This document shows positions 58,329 to 64,000 of a stretch of DNA of 64,000 bases, one piece after another (the stretch's first letter is position 1; each line of letters starts with the position of its first letter). The position numbers were made by a program, and so were the translations under genes. The notes beneath the pieces are model-generated. The model was given only the letters and a program-made list of their open reading frames with translations. It did not search any database and had not been told where the DNA came from. The stretch is taken from the NCBI RefSeq assembly GCF_041435495.1, contig NZ_CP108644.1, positions 3,038,001 through 3,102,000 of the forward strand, read 5' to 3'. This DNA is from Streptomyces sp. NBC_01116. Its GTDB lineage: Bacteria; Actinomycetota; Actinomycetes; Streptomycetales; Streptomycetaceae.

Positions 58329-59471
58329 TCAGCGCTCCAGGAACGCGAACAGCTCCTCCCAGCGGCGCAGCGTCTCCGGCTCGGAGAACCGCTGGACGCC
58401 GGACCGGGCCCGCGCGCCCATCGCGTCGCGCAGCCGGGGGTTGCCGGTGAGCCGCAGCAGCCGGTCGGCGAGGGCGGCGACGTCCCCGGCGGGGGCCAGG
58501 AGCCCGTCCTCGCCGTCGCGGACGATCTCCCGCACCCCGGGCGCGCAGTCGAAGGCGGCGCAGGGCACACCGCTCGCCATCGCCTCCAGCAGGGCCAGCG
58601 GGAAGCCCTCGCCCCGGGAGGACTGGACGAAGACGGAGGCCCCGGCGAGGGCCCGCTCGACGTCGTCGGTGCGGCCCATCCACTCCACGGATCCGTCGAG
58701 GCCGAGGCCGGTGCACCGCGCCTTCAGCGCGGCCTCGTCCTCGCCGGCCCCGTAGACGCGCAGCCGCCAGTCGGGGCGGGCGGGGGCGACCAGGGCCCAG
58801 GCGTCCAGCAGCAGGTCGATGCCCTTCTGGTCGCTGAGCCGGCCGATGCTGGCGACGGTCCTCGCGGTGCGCGGGGAGGGCACGGCGGGGAGGCGGGAGA
58901 GGGCGTTCGGCAGGAAGCCGACGTTGTTCATGCCGTCCCCGGCCCACTGGTCGGCGTCCTCCTCAGTGAGGACGAGCCAGTGGTCGAGGTCCTTGTAGTG
59001 GTTCTTGATCCAGCGGTAGCGGTGGCTCGCGCGGGAGTAGCCGTAGGACTCGTGGCTCATGCCGATGACCCGCAGCCCGCTGGTGTCGGCCTCCCCGACC
59101 CATTCCATCGCCCAGACCTGGGTGACGATGACGACCGCGCCGGGGCGGGCGGTCGCGAAGGTCTCCGAGAGCCGGGCGACCGCCCGCTTCTTGGCGGCGA
59201 CCCGGGCCGCCTCCCTGCGCCGGGTCGGGAGGCGGAAGCGGTCACGGACGCCGTGGGGCGTCCAGGGGGTCGGGGGGTGGGCGGGATAGAGGGCGGTGAC
59301 GGGGTGGGCGGGCTCCGCGGGCAGCGCCATCGTGAGGTCGGAGGCGTGGATGCCGATGGTGTGGACCCGGTGCCCCTGGGCGGCGAAGAGGCGGGCGGTC
59401 TGGTGCATCCAGGCGGTGACGCCGCCGAGTTCGTCGGTGCTGTTGGAGACGATGAAGATGTCGCGGCTCAT
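58329..59471 (-). CDS. Family 4 glycosyltransferase
   Basis: A 380-residue GT4 (GT-B fold) enzyme. N-terminal domain begins DIFIVSNSTDELGGVTAWMHQTARLFAAQGHRVHTIG; the C-terminal nucleotide-sugar-binding domain has SIGRLSDQKGIDLLLDAW and the E-x7-E motif in SSRGEGFPLALLEAMASGVPCAAFD. Its ATG overlaps the stop of the large glycerophosphotransferase gene (ATGA). It probably adds sugar residues to the polymer made by the two CDP-glycerol transferases upstream. Sugar unknown. Confidence 0.93.
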   Translation of the reverse strand: MSRDIFIVSNSTDELGGVTAWMHQTARLFAAQGHRVHTIGIHASDLTMALPAEPAHPVTALYPAHPPTPWTPHGVRDRFRLPTRRREAARVAAKKRAVARLSETFATARPGAVVIVTQVWAMEWVGEADTSGLRVIGMSHESYGYSRASHRYRWIKNHYKDLDHWLVLTEEDADQWAGDGMNNVGFLPNALSRLPAVPSPRTARTVASIGRLSDQKGIDLLLDAWALVAPARPDWRLRVYGAGEDEAALKARCTGLGLDGSVEWMGRTDDVERALAGASVFVQSSRGEGFPLALLEAMASGVPCAAFDCAPGVREIVRDGEDGLLAPAGDVAALADRLLRLTGNPRLRDAMGARARSGVQRFSEPETLRRWEELFAFLER

Positions 59472-62350
59472 CGGCCGGCCCCCCGGTCGTGGTCGATGGT
59501 GTGGCGGGCGCCCCGGGAGGATCCGGGGGCGAAGACGGCGGCGACGGTCCGGCGGGCGGCGTCGCCCCGGTCGTAGGCCCCGAACCGCCGGGTGAACGCC
59601 CGGCGTCGGTCGGCGTAACCGGTGTCGGACCTCTTCAGTTCCGCGAGGGCCGCGAACAGTTCCTCCTGCGTTCCGGCCACCGGCCCCGGGGCCTCCTCCC
59701 GCAGGTCGAAGTAGCTGCCGCGCTCGGCCGCGTACGCCTCCAGGTCGGGAGCGAACAGCACGACGGGCCGGTCGAGGAGGGCGAAGTCGAACATGATGGA
59801 GGAGTAGTCGGTGATCAGCACATCGGTGAGGGCGAGGAGTTCGCTGACGTCGTGGTGGCGCGAGACGTCGACGACGGTCCCGGGCGGACAGACCGGCAGC
59901 CGGGCGGACTCCAGGTAGTGGGCGCGTACGAGCAGGGTGTGGGTGTCGCCGAAGCGCTCCGCGAACTCCCGCACGTCCAGGAGGAGTCGGGTCCTGCGCT
60001 GCTTTCCGGGGCCGCCCCGGAACGTGGGGGCGTACAGCACGGTCTTCTTGTGGTCGTCCAGGCCGAGCGCCCCGGCGAGCGGCGGGCGCGGCAGCCGTCC
60101 CTCGGTCTCGGCCCGGTCGCGCTCGGCGATCAGGGCGTCGTTGCGCGGGTAGCCGGTGCGCAGGAGCCGTTCCTCGGGCAGCCGGTAGGCGCGGGCGAGG
60201 GTGTTCACGTCGTGCTCGGAACGGACGAGGAAGTGGTCGAAGCGGTCCACGGCCCGCTGGAGACGTTCGCGCAGGGGGGCGTTCTGGAGCCGTACGCGGG
60301 TCTCGTCGAAGCCCATCCGTTTGTACGCGGAGCCGTGCCAGGTCTGGAGGTACGTGGTGTGCCGGGGCTTGTGCAGCTGCTGCGGGAAGCCCTGGTTGTC
60401 GACCCAGTACTCGGCGCGGGCCAGCGCCCACAGATAGCGCCAGGACCACCGGCGTACGAGGCGGGCGTCGGCCGGGAAGCCGGCCGGTGAGGGGTCGTAG
60501 GACCAGGTGGCGTGGAGTTTCAGGCCCTGGCGGCGGATCTCCTCGTACAGGGCGCGCGGGCTGTCGCCGTAGTTGGTGCCCATGTGGCTTTCGAGGACGA
60601 CGGAGCCCCGGCGCACGGGGAGCCGGGTGAGCCAGGTGTTGTAGACGGGGGCCTTGAAGCCCCGGGAGCGGTAGCGGTCCAGGCGCCCCCGCAGGGACCG
60701 GGCGAGGAGCTTCGCCTTGCGGGCGGGCCGGAAGCGGGTGGCGTAGCGGACCAGGCGGTGGGCGGTGCGGGCCGGGCGGCGGCGGGCGGTCAGCCGGAGC
60801 GCGAAGTGGTCCTTGAGCGTGATGTAGGGCTCCCAGGTGTCCCCGGCGAGCCGCCCGAGCCGGGGCCGGGCGGCGAACCGCAGGGCCTCGTCCACCTGGT
60901 CCTGCGGGGCGAACAGGTCGCTGACGGACCGGGGCCCGTCGGGTCCCCCCGCGGTCACCGTCAGCCGCGCGTCCCACGCCGTGTCCCGGGCGCCGACGGG
61001 GCGCAGGCGGCGCGCGACGTCGGCCCGCGCGCGCCACGTGATCCCGTTGCCGTCGTGCCGGACCTCGTCGACCGGGAACGCGACGGCGCGCGCCCCGCCC
61101 CGGGCCCGGAACTCCAGGGTCGCGGTGAGAGGGGCATCGGGGGCCGGGCCGCCGTGGCCGGGCAGCACGAGGCGGCCTTCCAGCAGCAGGCGGCCCCGCT
61201 CGGCGGTGGCGCGGGTGAGCCGGTTCATCAGCCGCGCGTCGCCGAACGTGCGGTACTGGTGGCCGAGTTCGGTGACCTCGGCACCGGGCCCCTCCGGCGC
61301 CTCGTCGCCCCAGAACACCCGGCCGTCGGCGCCCGTCGTCAGCGGCGCGCACACGGTGGCGGGCCGGCTCAGCGCGTACGCCGCCGCGAGGAGCCCTTCG
61401 GCGTCGCCCCGGGCCAGCAGGCTCACGGCGACCCGCTCCAGCGGCGGCAGGCCCGGCAGGCCGTCCCGGAAGGGGCCGGTCAGCGCACGGACGGCGGCCG
61501 CGGCGACCCGGGCGCGGCGGGCGGCGGGCAGGCGGGGGAAGGACCGGGCGAGCGGCACCAGGTGGTCGCGGGCGAACGCCGTCTCCCGTTCCTCGCGCAG
61601 CTCGGACAGCCCTTGCGCGAGGAGGGTGTTGGCGACCCGGCGATGGGCCTCGACGAGGGCGGCGAGGTCGCGGGCCCGGTCGGGAACGGCCCGGCCGGTC
61701 ACGATCAGCCGGCGGACCAGGGCGATCCGGCCGACCGCGGCGGCGGCGAGCGGGCCGAAGAGGATCTCGCCGTGCGTCAGGTCCTCCTCGTACCGGAGCC
61801 CGTGCCGTCTGGCGGCCTCGCGGCGCAGGCAGAATCCGGTCACGAGGGCGTCCCTGACGACGAGTTCGGGGGCGTCGGTGAAGCGGGCGAGGGTGCGGGA
61901 GCGGGCGTACAGCCCGCCCTGCCAGGACGGCTCCCGTTCCTTGCCGCCCTCGTCCGCGGTCCGGCTCCAGCGGCCGGCGATCAGGTCGGCGCGGCTTCGC
62001 TCGCCCGCCTGCCAGAGGTTGCGGCAGGCGTGCTTCTGGAGGCGTTCGCCGGTGGCGAGGACCAGGACGTACCGGCCGTCCGCCGCGTCCAGGCCCGCGT
62101 TGCGGAGGGCTCCGGTGGTGCGGACGGCCGGGTCGGCGTGGAGGAGGCGGACCCGCCCGGGGGCCCGGTCGGCGAGGGTCCGGGCGGCGGTGCGGACGGC
62201 CGGGGCGGCGGTGGAGGCGAGGACCACGACGGCCTCGGCCCCGCGCAGCGACTGGCCGAGGACGGACTCCACGGAGGCGCGCAGGGCGTCGGCGCCTCCG
62301 GGTCCCTCGCCGTCCCCGCTGCCGGTGATCACACAGCTGAAGTCGCTCAT
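59468..62350 (-). CDS. Large glycosyltransferase/CDP-glycerol glycerophosphotransferase fusion
   Basis: A 960-residue protein. The N-terminal 200 residues resemble a family 2 glycosyltransferase but lack a clear DXD (VLVLATGERLQKHACRNLW at that position), so this half may be degenerate. The C-terminal 400 residues form a TagF-like domain with the catalytic motifs intact: LQTWHGSAYKRMGFD, GYPRNDALI, VLYAPTFRG, LLVRAHYLES and VLITDYSSIMFDFALLDRPVVLF. It would polymerise glycerol phosphate (or a similar polyol phosphate) from CDP-glycerol. It overlaps neighbouring genes on both sides by ATGA. Confidence 0.88.
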   Translation of the reverse strand: MSDFSCVITGSGDGEGPGGADALRASVESVLGQSLRGAEAVVVLASTAAPAVRTAARTLADRAPGRVRLLHADPAVRTTGALRNAGLDAADGRYVLVLATGERLQKHACRNLWQAGERSRADLIAGRWSRTADEGGKEREPSWQGGLYARSRTLARFTDAPELVVRDALVTGFCLRREAARRHGLRYEEDLTHGEILFGPLAAAAVGRIALVRRLIVTGRAVPDRARDLAALVEAHRRVANTLLAQGLSELREERETAFARDHLVPLARSFPRLPAARRARVAAAAVRALTGPFRDGLPGLPPLERVAVSLLARGDAEGLLAAAYALSRPATVCAPLTTGADGRVFWGDEAPEGPGAEVTELGHQYRTFGDARLMNRLTRATAERGRLLLEGRLVLPGHGGPAPDAPLTATLEFRARGGARAVAFPVDEVRHDGNGITWRARADVARRLRPVGARDTAWDARLTVTAGGPDGPRSVSDLFAPQDQVDEALRFAARPRLGRLAGDTWEPYITLKDHFALRLTARRRPARTAHRLVRYATRFRPARKAKLLARSLRGRLDRYRSRGFKAPVYNTWLTRLPVRRGSVVLESHMGTNYGDSPRALYEEIRRQGLKLHATWSYDPSPAGFPADARLVRRWSWRYLWALARAEYWVDNQGFPQQLHKPRHTTYLQTWHGSAYKRMGFDETRVRLQNAPLRERLQRAVDRFDHFLVRSEHDVNTLARAYRLPEERLLRTGYPRNDALIAERDRAETEGRLPRPPLAGALGLDDHKKTVLYAPTFRGGPGKQRRTRLLLDVREFAERFGDTHTLLVRAHYLESARLPVCPPGTVVDVSRHHDVSELLALTDVLITDYSSIMFDFALLDRPVVLFAPDLEAYAAERGSYFDLREEAPGPVAGTQEELFAALAELKRSDTGYADRRRAFTRRFGAYDRGDAARRTVAAVFAPGSSRGARHTIDHDRGAGR

Positions 62351-64000
62351 GCCTGCTCCCCCTTGAGCATCCGGTCGACGACCGCGGCGGCGGCGGTCCC
62401 GTCGTCGAGGTCGCAGAACGTCTCCCGGAACCGCTCGTACGCCTCCCGGTGCCCGGCGGTGGCGGTCTCCGGGTCGCGCAGTGCCGCCACGATCCCGGCG
62501 GAGTCGGGGACGAGGGGTCCGGGGGCGCGCTGCTCGAAGTCGAAGCAGAATCCGCGCAGGGTGTCCCGGTAGTGGGCCAGGTCGTGGGTGTGGAAGAGCA
62601 TCGGGCGGCCGGTCTGCGCGAAGTCGAACATGATCGAGGAGTAGTCGGTGACCAGGACGTCGCTGATCAGCAGCAGGTCGGCGACGTCCGGGTGGCGGGA
62701 GACGTCCCGGACGAAGGCGGTGTCGGGGACGCTGCCGCCGACGAGGTAGTGGCGGCGCACCAGCAGGACGTGGTCCTCACCGAGGCTCTCCCGGGCCCGC
62801 TCCAGGTCGAGTCGGAGGTCGAACCCGTGGCGCCCGCCCTGCCGCGGGCGGTCCTCGCGCCAGGTGGGGGCGTACAGGATTACGCGCCGCCCCTCGGGGA
62901 GCGCGAGCCGTTCGCGTACGGCGGCGGCGGTCCCGTCCCGGTCGGGGGCGTGGAGCAGGTCGTTGCGCGGGTAGCCGCACTCCAGGACCTCGCCCGAGTA
63001 GCCGAAGGCGCGGCGCAGCACGGGGGTGGAGAAGCTGTTCGGGGAGACGAGCACGCTCCACTGGGCGGAGCGGTGTTCCATGGACGCCATGTAGGCGGCG
63101 TCGGCGTGCGGGGCGCCCGCGAGGTCGCGGCCGATGCGTTTGAGCGGGGTGCCGTGCCAGGTCTGGACGACGGTCTGGCCCTCGGCACGCTCGAACCACT
63201 CGGGCAGGTGGGTGTTGGTGACGATCCAGCGGCTGCGGGCCAGCGCGTCGTACCAGTCGGCACTGTGCAGGGCGACGGGGCGGACGCCTTCGGGCACCGC
63301 CGCCTGCTGGTCGCGCACCACCCACAGGTGCTCGATGTCCCGGCCCCGGGAAGCGAGTTCGCGGTGGACGGCGCGGGGCGAATCGGAGTACTGACGGCCG
63401 TCGAAGCTGGAGTAGAGGACGGCCGGGCGCAGCTCGTCGACCGTGGCGGCGCGCAGCCCGGCGTACCGCTCGCGCTGGATCCGCTGTCCGTACGCGCCCC
63501 GCTCATCCACGGGCAGGGCGGAGACCGACTCCAGGACGAGCCGGTCGTGGTGGCGTCGCTGGAGGAGGAAGTCCCGGCCGTCGACCTGCCGTTGGGTCGG
63601 CAGGGCGGGGTGCAGCGGGGTGCTCGCCCGGAGCGGTCGGTAGGCCTCCGGGTCCCGCTCCCCCGGCTCGCGCAGGAAGAGGTACCAGCGTCCCTCGGCG
63701 AGGGGCAGCGCCCCGCCGGGTCCCTCGACGGCGGCGGGCGCGATCACGGCCCGGAAGCCGTCACCGTCTCCCCGCTCCAGGCCGACGACCACCTCCTCCC
63801 GGTGGCCGCTGTGCCGCAGGACGAGTTCCCGGAAGGCGCCCGTGGGCTCGGGGAAGGCGCCTTCGAGGATCAGGGCGCCCGGCTCCTCCCAGGCGGCGGA
63901 GGTGACGACGGGCTGGACGGGCCGGTCGGTGAGCACGAGGTCGCCCGAGGGGTTGGGGGCCGTGTGCAGTTCACGGCCGTCGGGCAGTGCGTAGCGTCCG
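62347..64000 (-). CDS. CDP-glycerol glycerophosphotransferase, 5' end beyond the window
   Basis: The frame is open to the right edge (551 codons visible), so the true start lies outside. The visible N-terminal part is beta-rich (ALILEGAFPEPTGAFRELVLRHSGHREEVVVGLE), as in relatives with carbohydrate-binding-like leaders. The TagF domain has VVQTWHGTPLKRIGRDL, GYPRNDLLH, ILYAPTWRED, LLVRRHYLVG and VLVTDYSSIMFDFAQTGRPMLF, all intact. It overlaps the next gene as ATGA, and so forms a three-gene unit with the large fusion protein and the GT4. Role: primer or main polymerase for a teichoic-acid-like polymer. Confidence 0.93.
   Translation of the reverse strand, partial: GRYALPDGRELHTAPNPSGDLVLTDRPVQPVVTSAAWEEPGALILEGAFPEPTGAFRELVLRHSGHREEVVVGLERGDGDGFRAVIAPAAVEGPGGALPLAEGRWYLFLREPGERDPEAYRPLRASTPLHPALPTQRQVDGRDFLLQRRHHDRLVLESVSALPVDERGAYGQRIQRERYAGLRAATVDELRPAVLYSSFDGRQYSDSPRAVHRELASRGRDIEHLWVVRDQQAAVPEGVRPVALHSADWYDALARSRWIVTNTHLPEWFERAEGQTVVQTWHGTPLKRIGRDLAGAPHADAAYMASMEHRSAQWSVLVSPNSFSTPVLRRAFGYSGEVLECGYPRNDLLHAPDRDGTAAAVRERLALPEGRRVILYAPTWREDRPRQGGRHGFDLRLDLERARESLGEDHVLLVRRHYLVGGSVPDTAFVRDVSRHPDVADLLLISDVLVTDYSSIMFDFAQTGRPMLFHTHDLAHYRDTLRGFCFDFEQRAPGPLVPDSAGIVAALRDPETATAGHREAYERFRETFCDLDDGTAAAAVVDRMLKGEQA

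Overview
The window is a very GC-rich, densely coded actinobacterial chromosome segment, almost certainly Streptomyces. The evidence is the codon usage (nearly all third positions G or C), GTG/TTG starts, long perfect hairpin terminators without U-tracts, sugar ABC operons lacking their own ATPase (the shared MsiK arrangement), a DasR-type operator, GlnR-type boxes, an LAETG sortase substrate, and a gene order (murA - hup - malic enzyme - helD - nnaR/narK - smpB/tmRNA - ftsX/ftsE - prfB - two Ser/Thr kinases - sugar ABC - CDP-glycerol transferases) that from memory, unverified, follows the S. coelicolor SCO2940-SCO2983 region.

Layout. 1-3.7 kb: a less GC-extreme accessory operon (WXG-like small protein, 780-residue WXG-like helical protein, lipoprotein, and a fragment of a second lipoprotein copy). 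3.8-8.8 kb: three-subunit xanthine-dehydrogenase-type molybdenum hydroxylase whose Fe-S subunit has a very long disordered N-terminus. 9.1-14.1 kb: a beta-N-acetylhexosaminidase plus sugar ABC operon behind a near-perfect DasR operator. 14.3-19 kb: DUF3039, YqgE/AlgH, MurA, an AraC regulator divergent from a DUF2000 protein, HU. 19.3-23.5 kb: NAD malic enzyme, a structured RNA candidate with its own intrinsic terminator, HelD. 23.6-28.3 kb: CGNR zinc-finger protein, two GNATs, the HemD-like nitrogen regulator NnaR with a four-half-site GlnR box, nitrate transporter NarK. 28.5-35.3 kb: acyltransferase, deacetylase/glycosyltransferase and a membrane-anchored partner (envelope polysaccharide), LysR regulator, MFS permease. 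35.2-36.1 kb: a deletion scar joining two broken ABC ATPase genes. 36.2-40.2 kb: tmRNA, SmpB, S41 protease, FtsX, FtsE. 40.4-43.1 kb: small zinc-ribbon membrane protein, repeat-rich LAETG surface protein, an intact IS481-family element with a 6-bp target duplication. 43.2-51.8 kb: RF2, two membrane-anchored Ser/Thr kinases, and a divergent FHA/FtsK-like protein. 52-55.9 kb: a second sugar ABC operon with an odd permease and a duplicated coupling junction. 56-64 kb: glycosyltransferases and CDP-glycerol glycerophosphotransferases (teichoic-acid-like wall polymer); the last gene runs off the right edge.

Themes: amino-sugar uptake under DasR, nitrate assimilation under GlnR/NnaR, ribosome rescue and termination (tmRNA, SmpB, RF2), cell envelope and division (MurA, FtsEX, wall polymers), and Ser/Thr phosphosignalling. 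The most promising undescribed items are the structured RNA at about 20.94-21.11 kb, the WXG-like/lipoprotein operon at the left edge, and the FHA/FtsK-like protein with a substituted Walker A lysine beside two kinases.
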